Shown here piece after piece: positions 45,321-57,209 of a stretch of DNA of 64,000 nucleotides. The notes under the pieces were generated by a model. It had not been told where the DNA came from. It saw only the letters and a program-made list of their open reading frames with translations, and did no database searches. The stretch is from NCBI GenBank assembly GCA_963681505.1, contig OY811971.1, positions 16,838,434 to 16,902,433 on the forward strand. The letters are read 5' to 3'. Within the stretch, counting starts at the first letter, position 1, and the number at the start of each line of letters is the position of its first letter. The position numbers and the translations under genes are program-made. This DNA comes from Eunapius fragilis. Its lineage: Eukaryota; Porifera; Demospongiae; Spongillida; Spongillidae.

Positions 45321-45614
45321 ATGTCTCAGCCCCACCATCACGTCTTCAACGCTCTCCATAGGGAGATCTATCGCTTCGTTCCCTTTGAAGTGCTACGACC
45401 CATTTTGTTACAGTAAGGAGTCGTCCCTCCGTTTATAGATAAGAGCTGTGACACAAAGAACGGGATCAAAATTGTCGTTGGCTACCACCAGAATGAAGGC
45501 TTTGATATGTTTTTGAAATTTTTAGAGTGCATTTGCATTGCACTGGATACTAGTGCAAGGGTCGAGAAGCAGATTCTAAACTCTATACTTAATTACTTTA
45601 ATGCAAGATTTTGA
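45321..45614 (+). pseudogene. Single-domain CARD-like ORF with one in-frame stop
   Basis: A 97-codon intronless frame from ATG 45321 to TGA 45612-45614, interrupted only by TAA at 45414-45416. Sequence order ('HHVFNALHREIYRFVPFEVL', 'GVVPPFIDKSC', 'NEGFDMFLKFLECI') has the helix pattern and 'G-V-x(4)-F/I' turn of CARD domains. CARDs recruit caspases or other adaptors through homotypic contacts. If genuine, it is a CARD-only protein or a detached exon. The stop could be a mutation or sequencing error. Death-fold assignment is by eye only. Confidence 0.4.
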
Positions 45615-45689
45615 CGTCAGAAACTCCACAGAGCACACTGTTCAAGTGGAAAAGATTATCAAGCGGTTTCAAAAGCAGGTGACCTAGCT

Positions 45690-45977
45690 TGTTCATATAT
45701 ATCTGATGAGTGTATTTGTTCTCTCCAAATGATGCCAATGAAAGTGTCGAGAACAGGGATGGGTGTGTATACCATGCAATGGCAGTGGAAAAAATATGGT
45801 AACTGGGGGAAGGAGGCTCAACACATGTTCTCACAACTGGTTACCTATTTAGCTATACACCTTTCCTCCCCCAATTCCAGAGTTCTGGGTGACATATATG
45901 GCCGCCTAAGCATCTGCTTGGCGAGAGCTGTGGCAAGAGCCATCCTGGGAAGAGTCCTTAGCCCAATCCATCTCTAG
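45690..45977 (+). pseudogene. Retroelement-like C-terminal module, remnant B
   Basis: Only the last part is present: 'KYGNWGKEAQHMFSQLVTYL' followed by 'DIYGRLSICLARAVARAIL'. It matches remnant A in order and spacing. Confidence 0.5.
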
Positions 45978-46062
45978 CGTATTGATTTCCTCTCAGCTAT
46001 AGTGTGTACAGTTTGGTTGCAGTTTTTCATGTGTATTCAATGAACATTGTACCTTAATAATC

Positions 46063-46374
46063 AACAAGATATAAAAATTTAATTAAAATAAAATTGGTGA
46101 TGTAGGATTTGTAGACAGCAATTAAGTAAAAAGTAAGGAAACAAGGAATTACGGATATTAGGCATTCATTCATTTAATTATAAATATTACAGACCTACAT
46201 TTAGCACAGAATTTCAAGGAGGTAGATTTGCTAAATAATGTAGGTCTGTAATATTTATAATTAAATGAATGAATGCCTAATATCCGTAATTCCTTGTTTC
46301 CTTACTTTTTACTTAATTGCTGTCTACAAATCCTACATCACCAATTTTATTTTAATTAAATTTTTATATCTTGT
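46063..46374. mobile_element. 312-bp near-perfect palindromic MITE
   Basis: Arms of about 140 bp starting 'aacaagatataaaaattt'. They share 'gatgtaggatttg', 'ggaaacaagg' and 'attacagacctacattta' with the 16.5 and 17.4 kb elements, so this is a diverged member of the same foldback family. Confidence 0.85.
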
Positions 46375-46750
46375 TTCACACATTTTTATGCTAGGCGCTG
46401 TACATGTAAGCCGGGATCCGCCTGTGGTAATAAGCTAAAATTATTAACATGTATTATATCAGAGATACATGTATTTAATAATCGTGCCGTGTAATGCAAG
46501 ATTACTTCGCATGGCGAGGAAGCATTCATCCCTGTGCAATCACATGCATGCTCTTAACTAAACTGTCTTAACTTGGTCGGAAGATCGATACGGCGCAAAC
46601 GGTAGCCCTGCTATATAGCATTCAAAGTACATTAGTTGTAATTATAAATTTATAATAAATATACGTATTTTTCAACACAAGGTGAAGTCCACCCCTCCCC
46701 CTTCCTCGCCGCCTTCTATACGGCCGAGCTCCGGGAGGCCCCCAGTACGG
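46375..46750. other. No gene recognised
   Basis: Contains 'gggatccgcct' near 46414, a possible solo end of the GGCGGATCC MITE. Confidence 0.35.
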
Positions 46751-46754
46751 ATGG

Positions 46755-46985
46755 GGCCATATTCCCCATGGGGCTGGGGCCAGCGGTGGCGCAGGTGGGA
46801 GCAGCGGAGCAGGGGCCACCAGTGGGGCAGGTGGGAGCAGCGGAGCTGGGGGCAGTGGCGGAGCTGGGGCCAGCGGCGGATCTGGGGCAAGCAGAGCAGG
46901 GGCCAGCAGTGGTACAGGTGGGAGCAGCGGAGCTGGGGCCAGAGCTGGGGCAAGCAGGAATGGAGCAGGGACCAGGACCGGTATC
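46755..46985 (+). repeat. GC-rich minisatellite, 'gcaggtgggagcagcggagc' type
   Basis: Degenerate 18-36 bp units. All three overlapping frames stay open, giving spurious ORFs on both strands. Strong purine bias on the plus strand (G-rich). Confidence 0.85.
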
Positions 46986-47419
46986 GGAGAGTAGGGAGGG
47001 CCCTCCTCACCCGAGTCAACAGCAAACAGATTCTCAGTTTATTCTGCTGTGACCTACAAGGGTAATAATATATATTATATAGATATAATGCCATGCATGC
47101 AAATCCTATGTACACATGCATACCTCTTCCATATCTTAAAGTAAAGAGTGAGTGAGAAAAGTTGCTTTATGTAAACCAAAACTGATCTAATACGAGGGAA
47201 GGATTAAATTATTGGAACGGCCTCCCATAATAAATGTGTTGAACAAACCATATGCGGTGGTGGGAGGTGGGGCTGAATTAAGATGGCCTGCATTTCAAAT
47301 GGCTAGTATTTGCTGATATATGTGAAACTGCACACAATCATGTGTAGAGAGAGGCCTAGGGTTGCTGCCACTTTAACTTTTGCATGGGTAAAAATATATA
47401 AATTACAATGATGTACTTG

Positions 47420-48740
47420 AGAACACAGGAATGTTCAGGTTTGCTGCCATAGAGATTTTAAGTCCACATGCTGGGACACCATACATGGAATCATGCAGGA
47501 AGTTAGTTAGTCCTGCAAAGCATAAATCACTTATCCAAATTGAAACTGTTAGTAAAGAGCTGCATGTAATAGGTAACTGGTTCCAGCTGAAAACAGGAGA
47601 GCATCATGGAGGACGATTGGTGGTCCATGTGCATGTTTTAGCAGCCATAGAAGCTAGGTTTAAGACCACACACTGTGCCACCATATATGGAGGAAGAGGC
47701 AGTGTCGTGTTTTCTCGGAAATCAGGATTTCAAATGAATATGATTACAGAGAATCAAAGGGCACAGTACAGGCACAACTATAAATCAGCTAACAACTACA
47801 GCTAGTGTACGCTAAAACCAGAGAAAAAGAAGTGACTCAGAACACGTGGTGTAAGTGTTAAATACTCCAAATTGCGCATGTGCAAGAAGACATAATGGCT
47901 TCAGGTTACATGGTCAGAACAGGCAGGCTTGTGGTTATATGAATGCAAAGTTGCAAGATAAATGTTGACACAGAGAAACATGTTAGACTCCTTGACATAT
48001 GAACACATACATGGGAGGGAGGCAAGCCTATTTTTAAGAGCAGTTTTGTATAGAGAACGTACAGCAACTGATATAAGGATTGGATTGTGAGTTAAGTACA
48101 ACATATAATTGTGTGAACTCATATTCCAGGGTTAGGGCCTATAGAGACAGATCCATTAATTTACATGCAGTCAAGGTCACAGCTGCAACCCCATTTGCCA
48201 TTTGATAATCCTGCAAAGCATAAATCTCTTAGTCAGAGTGACAGCTAGTAAAAGAGTTCCAGATGATGTACTGGAGAACCCAGGGAAGGATTGCTCCATG
48301 TTCAGGTTTGCAGCCACAGTATATGTGTCAAAGTTTAAGACCACATGCTGGGACACCACACATGGAATCATGCAGGAAGTTAGTTAGTCCTGCAAAGCAA
48401 GGCAGATAGATAGCTCTTAAGAGAGGTGCATGTAATAGGTTCCAGCTGAAAATTAGAGATCATCATGGTCCTGCATGTTTTAGCAGCCATAGAAGCTATG
48501 ACACATACTGAGCTACCAAATATGGTATCCATACAGGAAGGAGGCAGGCATGTGGTTTTATAGACTGTACAGCTGTAAGATAAAATATTGTTTACACAGA
48601 GAACCTAGGGAACATGTTTTAGCAGCCATAGATGCTACATCCTGTATGGCAAGGTTTAAAAGACACATGCTGGGCCACCATATATGGTATCCATTGACAG
48701 GCATGTGGTTTTATCCTTGTAAAAATATAATAGTCAACAT
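47420..48740. repeat. Imperfect repeats, 'cacatgctgggacaccatac' type
   Basis: Blocks near 47430-47540, 48290-48395, and diverged ones near 47640-47690, 48475-48545 and 48600-48710 share 'gcagccatagaagct', 'cacatgctgggacacca' and 'atggaatcatgcaggaagttagttag'. Tandem-like array of ~100-300 bp units, probably non-coding. A 124-codon open frame (47431-47805) runs through it without recognisable motifs. Confidence 0.65.
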
Positions 48741-48930
48741 TCATAGACATGTAGTGTGAATGTGGTATAAACCCCCCCCCCCCCCTCAGAGAGTATCAAA
48801 GCTGGCAAGCATATACTCCAATGCAAATTGATCTGGCGTTATTCGTTTTCCTATCTCACAGACGAACACACGCACACGATACAACACATCGGTCCCATGC
48901 GTGTAGGACATATTGCATCCAAACATTGCA

Positions 48931-49442
48931 AACACTCCTACCTCTAGTATTTCTTTTCCTGCAGCTGTTTATCCTACTAGAGATATCTCTCTTGGCCTTT
49001 GGATTTGCCTGATATTGATCTTGTTTGGAGGCAAAAATCAGTTCTCGATTTTGATCATAGTAGGCCTTCACGCTTTCCTTCTTTCTTTCCGGATCAAGCC
49101 AGTATTGGGCCTTAGCGCTCTCCTTCTTACTTTCCGGATCAAGGCAGTATTGGGCCTTCGCGCTATCCTTCTTACTTTCCGGATCAAGCCAGTATTGGGC
49201 CTTAGCGCTCTCCTTCTTACTTTCCGGATCAAACCAGTATTGGGCCTTCATGCTATTCTTCTTACTCTCAGGATCGGCTTTGTAGCGCTTCCTGTCGCAA
49301 GTCTTCTTTTTTTTCATGCGCTTCTTGAAAACTGTCTCGCTCCTCAATATCTTGCGACTCGCCAACACAACATTCATCATTGAATTAACTTTGCGATCTT
49401 CTTTGCACGATTCTTTTCTCTTCGCGATCGACGTGACGGCAT
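48931..49442 (-). pseudogene. MPSR-type basic repeat protein, copy 3
   Basis: ATG at 49442 opens 'MPSRRSR' then hits TAA after about 20 codons; the next frame continues with 'DRKRYKADPESKK' and five further units of the type 'AQYWLDPESKKESA'. About 16 residues per unit. A frameshift or an unrecognised intron between the two frames is needed. More regular than the copies at 16 and 18 kb. Confidence 0.5.
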
Positions 49443-49529
49443 TTTGAAGAAAACAAACCAGACACGTCAAGCTTTTGGTATACAACCGTGACAACAATTG
49501 AATAGATAACTGTAGCGCATGCACTATAT

Positions 49530-50750
49530 GAAATATAGAACGTGTTCAACCACACGTTCCCGCCCACTTTTATGTCTTCCAAAGGCCGATAAAATCTGTT
49601 GTGGGCTATACTAACAAAACTAAGTTTGCTAGAGATTGAAATTTGTGTCAAGCATAACTCTCGTTACTAACATAATAAAACAAATCCAACTCGACAATAA
49701 GTTTCTAACTTGTTGGTTCTAGTGCTTCCGCATAACGGCTAACATTATACTTCAATCGTGACAAAGATGCAATGCAATAAACCTCTTATCCGAGCAAATC
49801 TTATCTTATCAGATCCGGAAGAAGAAGATGGAGAAACTTTTTTTCAGGTTCGAGTGTGGGAACGAGAGAGCGTTATCTCTGTTGTCTGAGCTTTCTAAGC
49901 GTCGGCAGTTTTATTACATTGTAGGCAATTGTTGGCTGTATCCAAATACGCTCGCTAAAGGCCAACTGATTCTACGGTGCAACGGCAATAGTGGAATCTG
50001 GTGTTTTGCTAATCGTATTCATCACACTTCAAATCCTACATAGGACCTACTAACGTAGGTCCTGATAATAATCTTTCTCTGTCTTTTTTGTCTATTTGGA
50101 TACTTAATGCCAAAAAACCACACGACCGAATCACACGTGTCTGGCAATTGATGAATTATTCATCGACCAGCTTAACCAGGTGTTTATAAATAGGTTTGCC
50201 ACCCATTGAGTGATTCTTCTTTTAAATGCCGGTTAACCGGCTTTATACCCGCTACAAATCGGGTCGAACGGTTTTAAAGCGGGTCAGAAGTTTAAAATCG
50301 GGAAGTAACATAAGGTGAAAGAAAAAAAAACATGTGATGCATTTTAGTTTCAGTATTCAGTAACGAGTGTATGATATAATCCTGTCTGGCTTAATTTGGT
50401 TTGCAAAAATATATATTTTTTAATAGTCCTAGGAACGTGAGTCCGGATAAAACGTTTTGGGTTACAAGTGAATACACGGTCCGGGGAACAGTATTCCCTA
50501 GGTAGTTCCATCCGTGGGGACCGCGTATTCCATAAGGGATTAAGGTCCTCCGGACCGACAATTGCCTCGGACCACAATCCTAGTGATATCACATCGTGCT
50601 TACGTATATGGTATTCCATACACAAGTACGGAACGGTCGATCGATCCTGCGAGAATAATATCAAACTATATATGTCTCTGTATTTGAATTCAATTGTAAG
50701 TCGAAGCATTTCGCCCTGCGCTGAAAGTTCGTCGTTTTCTTGCGCCGATT
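49530..50750. other. No recognised gene; small ORF at 49828-50043
   Basis: A 71-codon plus-strand frame at 49828 ('RFECGNERALSLLSELSKRR') is unremarkable. 50230-50290 has 'gccggttaaccggc' and 'cgggtcgaacggttttaaagcggg'. The region 50450-50640 is 'tccggaccg'-rich. This includes the promoter region of the CD225-like gene, where no core element was identified. Confidence 0.35.
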
Positions 50751-50758
50751 GTCACAAC

Positions 50759-53700
50759 ATGAATGAAGCCACAGGCTTAGCGGTAAGAGAACATGCATGC
50801 CTGTTCACATGGCATCAGTTTATAGAAGCGATATTGAATTTATATATTAAAGGGATATATGAATGGACATGTATGGGATTTAGCAGACTTGAAATCACGA
50901 AAAACTTCACAAGTGTCATGCACAAATCCAATGTATTGCCACAGGGGCTTGTTACGTGTGTATTCGCTTGCCTATGTGAGTGATTTGTCCTCGTAAATTG
51001 TTCCGTGAGTCATACGTAATAATAATTTTCAAGTTGGTCGTAACCGTACAGGAGGGCGACGATCAATTTACCCGTATCGAGCGTTGGCCCACATGCATAT
51101 CATATAAAAGAGTTTTTCATTAGAGGATCTACGTTAGATCTCGACAAGTTTGTTCGTTGCATCCCAGTAATAATACCATTCACAGCAGTTTACGCCCACT
51201 TTTTCTCTGTAGCACAGATCAGTTCCTATACATGTATTTGGTATAGTTACGCTAACATATAAAAACAAAACACCGTAATCATAAGTGGAATAGCGCAACC
51301 AGCATCTAGCTATTACGCCAGATTTTACTATAATTCTATAATTAATATATTGCTAGCAATATTCATTGACTTCATCACATACGTATCAACTGAGAGAATG
51401 TATAGGGTGATTGGACCGAAAGTCGCGCAAAATCTTTGAATTGGTAGAACTGGTATAACTCCAGAGCTGAGCATGGAAAAATTATGCTATTGAACCAAAG
51501 AACATGCCAGTGATTAATATAAAGTTATTAATTAAATGTAGTCATTTTAAAAGTTACTGCTCAGTTCATTTAAATATTCTGGAGTTATACCATTTTGCTC
51601 GACTTTCCAATGACCCTGTATGTATCCTCGCGGACATTGCATTGACGTAATAGTTGGTTTGACATAATGTGGTGCTCAAATTCTTCACATGTATGAATGA
51701 ATTAAGCGCTTGGTAACCGCGGTGTCACACTTACATTCTAATCTTGCAGAACGAACACCAAACATATCCGTTTCCACCGTCAGTACTGCCTGATGAACCA
51801 CCACCGGCATATTCCCCTCCTCTTATCATGGAATACCAGCAACATGGATATGCCCTCAACGGTGGTAATGTGTTCGCTTCTCCACCACCGTACACACGAA
51901 ATCAACAGGTTTTTCATCAAACGGTACGTATACGGAAACAGCAGTGTTTTCATCGCGTACTGAATGCAATTCATCGGAATGAATAACGAATGCAACCGCC
52001 ATTTTATATAGGGATGCATACGTGTACGATATATAGAGTTCTTATTACGCAGGGTAAAAACGCCTTGATGTTGATTTTACAGACGATTGAACACACTTGC
52101 CTAATAATTCTGCTCAATCATGCTGTCATTGCACTAGTGATTCTTAGGTCAACTGTGAAATGCAGCCCCCCCCCCCCCCCCCCCCACCCCCCTTCCCCCG
52201 CCCGTATAAGTACAGTGGTGTTCACCGAAAGACGAGGAAAATGCACTAATGCACATTTTTGAAAATACCTCATAATAATGGTATCACGCCAATTACATTT
52301 TTAGATTCAGCATCTATTTCCGTACAGAATACATTCTTTACTTTAATTATGACTTGTAAACAAAACAACACACCATAGAAAACAACTGCTTGTCAGGTGG
52401 GATGTTCAAGGCTATAACTCGATCCTCTAATCTTTGCAGTTATGGTGTCAAAATTTTTTTTTGTATGTACCCAATACAGGTAAGTATCTAATGATCAAAA
52501 GCCAAAAAGCATTAAAAACGCACCACAATTCTTGTGAATCTTAGTATAAAGCATCGGACTTACTGACGTCACATAACGTCTATTGAGATACGATGGAAAT
52601 CAACAGCAACAGCTCAGGCGATTTCAGTGAAGACGATGCCATGGGTTCTTTTCAGAACCAATGCAGCATAGCATCAGAAGGTCCATGCTCAAGTAGATTG
52701 GGTGTTTCTGAAAAGAGGAAGCGAGACATTACAGCGCTATTAGCGGAGACCGGAAGCAGCGTGTTGCCATCAAAAAGAGGATGCAAAGAGAAAGCTCTGC
52801 ATACCATCGTAATAAACTGCATCTGCTGCTGAGGAAAGATCACTTTACGATGCGGTCAAATATGACACTGACACCATTGAAAAAGCTGTCCGGCAACACA
52901 GCACTGTCGTACGTACAAAAGAATGGGATACAAATGACATTTTCTATCGTCATTATGAGTACTGTAGCAACAACGTAAAGTATTGCATCATGGTCATGCG
53001 GATTGTGACGTATATAATTATTCTGTGGATTTTGTCACAGATTACCAAAATGGCTGTGTTTTTAGCTTTTGATCAATTATAGATCGGTGTTTCCATTAAC
53101 GCAATAACATATATAAAAATAGACGTATACATTGGGGACTGCTTCATACAATGGAATACATTTCATTCCGTAATTAAGTCGAACTAAATTGTCCGAAATT
53201 GCACAAAGTCCCCGCCTCCCTCTGAAAAGTCATACTTTATTACTTATCTCCACAGCCGCGCGTGGGCCTTAAGAGCTCAGTACAACAATATAGGTACTTA
53301 CCTGTATTGGGTGCACACAAAAAAATTGGCACCATAACTGCAAAGATTAGAGGAATTATAGCCTTGAATATCCACCTGACCAGCAGTTGTTTGCTATGGT
53401 GTGTTGTTTTGCTTACAAGTCATAATTAAATTAAAGTGAATGTATTCTGTTCGTAAATAGATGCTGAATCTAAAAATGTGATTTGGCATGATACCATTGT
53501 ATACCATTCATGAGGTATTATCAAAAATGTGCATTGTTGCATTTTCCCCCTCTTTCGGTGAACACCACTCAGCGTGATCATTCCATACTATGTACACCAA
53601 AATGGCGGACACATTCGTTTCATTCCGATTAAGTCACGTGATGCTAGCTATTCCGACATACTTTGTAATTCAGGCAGCAGCAGATGTCGCGGCGATAGAT

Positions 53701-55457
53701 ATAGTTGAGGACCAGCCTACTATTGCAATGACAACATCGATCCGCGGTGGCGCTGTGGGTGATCGAGTACTGACCTTCTCCGTACTGATGGCAGCCCTAT
53801 GCTGTATCGTTGGAGGGTGGTGGAACGTGCCATTCAACATGTGCGCAGTAGCCACTGCCTGTGCTGTAAGTACACCTCTGAAGGCGTAACCTTATTTTAA
53901 TTCAAATTTTCGCGGTCCACATAACTCAGTCATGATGGTTACATGACACATGCATGCATGGATATGGATTTAAACATCAGTTTAAAATGAATTCGAACCG
54001 ATTTAATATCCGTTGATAAGTTCTATTTTTACAAAACGTTATGTTAACATCTATGTTAATGGCTTCGATGTTTAAAAATTCACAAATGCTAAATGGGTAA
54101 AATCTATAAGCTTTGTAGGCCGCAATGAAACTTGTGCTGCTTAATAACTAGTTAAAAGTAGGATGAGTATGTAACCGCAATCCTTTTGTAACCAATCCAT
54201 AATATTTTTATAAATCATTATTATTATGTATAATTTATACCTCTAAATGCTAGTTTTCTGCTTGAGTATTGTCTTTCAGGTTTTCTAAAATGCAGTCTTA
54301 ACGTCATTACACTAGCGTCATCTTTATTCACTCCTTACCTTGTGTAAGCTAAACAACTTACTAAACCTTAGCGCTGATCAATGCAGTTCATGATTGGCGC
54401 ACACACTGCCGTTGTAGAAAAAGAGAATAATTAGAGCAATTGGCTTTTTATCTCAATGTTCAATTTTTTTCTAACAAATCGGGGTGCACTGAAGACAAGA
54501 CTATCAGGGTCGTCTCGAAACATATGTGCGAAATGAACATTATTTGAATGCTATAATAGATGCTAGCCCCATAGGTTTATTTTGTCAGTTAGCATTATAC
54601 TTATTGTTCGACACCGAGGATCGATATGATTGTTGGGCATAGATCCGCCCACGTGCATGTGTTGCATACTTTTTACTCTGAAGATAATTACGCGCTTTGC
54701 ATGAACTGTAAAACCATACTAAAAGTGGTGAGTGTTATATCAAGTGTATCGTCACTAACTTGTGCATGCTCAACCATTATGAAAGCCATCATCTGACATA
54801 CTTGGCCCATTAGGCTTCCCCCCATTCTTTATCAGCCGCTGCAACAAAACAAATAATAGCATACTTCAAAACGTTCGAATTCTTAGTGAAAAATGAGTTG
54901 GAAAAAAGGGGGTGAATATGCATGAATTCCAGTAATTGAATAGGTTATAATTATGCACAAAATTCAACATTATGGAATATACAAACATGTACAGAGATGT
55001 CTATAAAGATTTTGAAAACATAGATAAAATGGTTGAATACGCTAAATGCGTAGTGTGGTGAGTTCTGATCTGTGGCGCAATACCCTATTGAACAAGTAGA
55101 GCCACCATATCAAAACATCCTTAAGGCACTTTGAAATTTCAAGCAGGACGTCGAGCAGATCTCGTTAGAAATACCGGTCAGTTTCTTATTTGTCGCTCAC
55201 TATAACAGTGCTTATCCCACTTTTTGCGTCAACACAGGCAGACCAGTGCACGTGCACTCTTCTGATGCTTAATATTATCACTGATCTCTTTCATACAGGC
55301 TAGGTCAGATGCTGCCACTGGAAAGACAAGTTCTGCCGAAAAGAAACTTTGTGTTGCATTGAGTTTCAATGTGTTCTCGGTGTTCATCTACTTAGCAGGG
55401 TGTGGTGTTATAACGATCGTCGCAGTACTATATAAGGACACAATCTTATTTTCCTAG
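50759..55457 (+). CDS. CD225/dispanin-like two-pass membrane protein with Pro-rich N-terminus
   Basis: Four exons: 50759-50782 (ATG, 8 codons, donor 'gtaaga'), 51749-51923 (acceptor 'cttgcag', donor 'gtacgt'), 53674-53865 (acceptor 'attcag', donor 'gtaagt') and 55299-55457 (acceptor 'tacag', stop TAG). All introns are phase 0, giving about 182 residues. The N-terminal 70 residues are Pro/Tyr-rich with 'DEPPPAYSPP' and 'ASPPPYTRN', PPxY-like motifs that could bind WW-domain ubiquitin ligases. Exons 3-4 give 'DRVLTFSVLMAALCCIVGG', a short loop with 'ARSDAATGKTSSAEKKL', and a second hydrophobic segment 'YLAGCGVITIVAVLY'. This is the CD225 layout: an intramembrane segment with a Cys pair, a basic loop and a C-terminal TM. 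Family members act at endosomal or plasma membranes. The tiny exon 1 is the weakest part; the CD225 call is by pattern. Confidence 0.68.
51407..51617. mobile_element. ~210-bp MITE in intron 1 of the CD225-like gene
   Basis: Termini 'AGGGTGATTGGA' and 'TCCAATGACCCT'; further inverted blocks 'GAAAGTCG' and 'tggtataactccaga'. 'GTAT' on both sides may be the target duplication. Confidence 0.75.
52160..52200. repeat. Poly-C tract
   Basis: C runs at about 52165-52195, just left of the long-TIR transposon. Confidence 0.9.
52214..53569 (+). mobile_element. Transposon with ~270-bp terminal inverted repeats
   Basis: 1356 bp ending 'AGTGGTGTTCACCGAAAGA' and its near-inverse. The inverted arms run 52214-52484 and 53294-53569. 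No clear target duplication. Between the arms is a short coding region. Located in intron 2 of the CD225-like gene. Confidence 0.85.
52593..52980 (+). pseudogene. Partial ORF of the long-TIR transposon
   Basis: ATG 52593 opens an acidic N-terminus ('NSSGDFSEDDAMGSF') with basic 'KRKRD' and 'PSKRGCKEK', ending at TGA near 52830. A second frame from about 52820 reads 'SAAEERSLYDAVKYDTDTIE' and 'WDTNDIFYRHYEYC'. A frameshift or splice joins them. Not recognised; probably a truncated transposase N-terminus. Confidence 0.4.
53866..55298 (+). other. Intron 3 of the CD225-like gene
   Basis: AT-rich 1.4 kb with no gene or obvious repeat seen. Confidence 0.5.
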
Positions 55458-56059
55458 CTCTTTATGCATACATTATTGTGGGCAAAAACGATTGTTAAAC
55501 ATTTTCATTTTTCCTGTTCAAATCTCAACTTCACTGACTATACATACAAGCATAAATTGTAACATACAATTATAAATTGTATGTACAGGTGGATCTCGAA
55601 AGACCTTTGTTTGTGCTATGTTTTCGAATGAGCATTTAACGCTGCCATGGTGCACGCGATATACGTCAATCATCTGCTCAATTACTTCGCATATACACGT
55701 TTAAAACTTACTGTACACTATCACCCTAAGTAATGAAGTGGTAAGCCTTTAACGAATTAAAATTCAAAGATCATTGGAGATAGTATCGTCCGGCCTAGAT
55801 GCCTGGATAGCAGGCCTTGGTGCCTTTCATATCATGCTCGTATTATATTCCGCCTCACAGTACATTTGTGTTGTGCCTGCTCGGTTCAGCAAGGTAACTC
55901 GTACATGCATCTGTTTCCACTGCAGCTAGTACCTGTAAATATAATCCAACAGACCAAGTGTGCATATGGCACAAGTAATCATCACATAAGTGGGGCACTC
56001 TAGCGATACATGTCGTGTGCATGCCAATGCGAGCGTGCAGCTTAAATGTGCTGTAAATG
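55458..56059. other. 3' flank of the CD225-like gene
   Basis: No gene seen. A short direct repeat 'cataaattgtaacatacaattataaattgt' type occurs at 55550-55580. Confidence 0.4.
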
Positions 56060-56068
56060 TTCATGCAT

Positions 56069-56863
56069 TAGTCTCGTACCCAGACCCATATTCCCAACAG
56101 CTGCGGGTGGATTACATCACCGCTACGTGGAAAGTGGGTCTGGCTCATAGGTCGAACTTTTTTGTTCTGTGGATCCTGAGTGTTACGCAATCTTTGTGTC
56201 GTCACAAAAATGGGGTGTCATTTTTTGTCGTCATATACTAATTATCGTGTCGTCATAGCTAATTACCTAGCTCAAAACACAGAAAGAACGTGCATTCCAC
56301 CGCGCGCCTAGTAAGAATTAGGAAGCACCCAACAGGCACATGTCCTTTTATGACTGGGGCATGAGAAACAGTATACTTTCAACAATTTAGTTCCAGAAAG
56401 TACGCAGGAAGCAGCTGCTCCAAAAGATAGAAAGGAACGTTGAGGCTGAGGTTTGTCGGGATGATAGGGGCAGGCGGCCTGGCTTCCACTCGCCTCTCCC
56501 GTTCTCATCGAGTTTCTAGCGTGCGCAGTCGCGGGCGTGTCCTTGTCCTTGTAACGCTCCTGCCCACGATGAAGGCTTGTTTTCTCAGACCCGAGCGGGT
56601 ACTAAAGCCTTAAAAACAGTCACCCTCGAGGAGAAGGCTCCAATTAGAGTACTACCCGAACTCATTATAGCTAGCTATGGAATGCAATTACACTCATAAT
56701 TAAGTAGCTCCGTGACGTCACTACGGGCTGCAATTTGATTGGTTCTCCAAAATCTAGGATCCAAGAACAAAAAAGTTCGACCTATGAGCCAGACCCACTT
56801 TCCACGTAGCGGTGATGTAATCCACCCGCAGCTGTTGGGAATCTGGGTCTGGGTACGAGACTA
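56069..56863. mobile_element. MITE with exact 9-bp TSD (Mutator-like)
   Basis: Termini 'TAGTCTCGTACCCAGACCC' and the inverse, with ~100 bp arms containing 'cagctgcgggtggattacat' and 'aaagtgggtctggctcatag'. Flanked by 'TTCATGCAT' at 56060-56068 and 56864-56872. A 9-bp duplication is characteristic of Mutator-type elements. Non-coding interior. Confidence 0.85.
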
Positions 56864-56983
56864 TTCATGCATGTGCATGAATGAATGAATACCCCTGACA
56901 TCTATATGCTTGTTCAATCTTTCTAAGCGCAACTTTAAATTGTATCGATGAAATAAGCCTTATGCTATAATAATTGCACAAAT

Positions 56984-57209
56984 GGCAGCGATAGGGACAC
57001 CTAGCGCATGTTTTTTCAAGTTTTCATATTCAAAGAGACACCTATGTCCTCTACAACTTCTTTCTTACGCACTGGAATTTAGCCTGTCCATCATGGAGTT
57101 ACAGGGGTCTCTTTTTTTAAAATAACGCGTATATTTTTATTGCATGCGTGGACTTCGATGCTCCTTCTTGGAAATTTTTATAATATGCGCTACGTCCCTT
57201 TTCGCTGCC
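56984..57209. mobile_element. MITE with GGCAGCG termini, copy 1
   Basis: Inverted ends 'ggcagcgatagggacacc' and 'gtcccttttcgctgcc', with 'tagcgcat' and 'atgcgcta' inside. Same family as 60388-60605. Confidence 0.75.

Noticed and set aside
46622-47121. Pro/Gly/Arg-rich frames on both strands
   Set aside because: GC-rich minisatellite open in all frames; no conserved motif.
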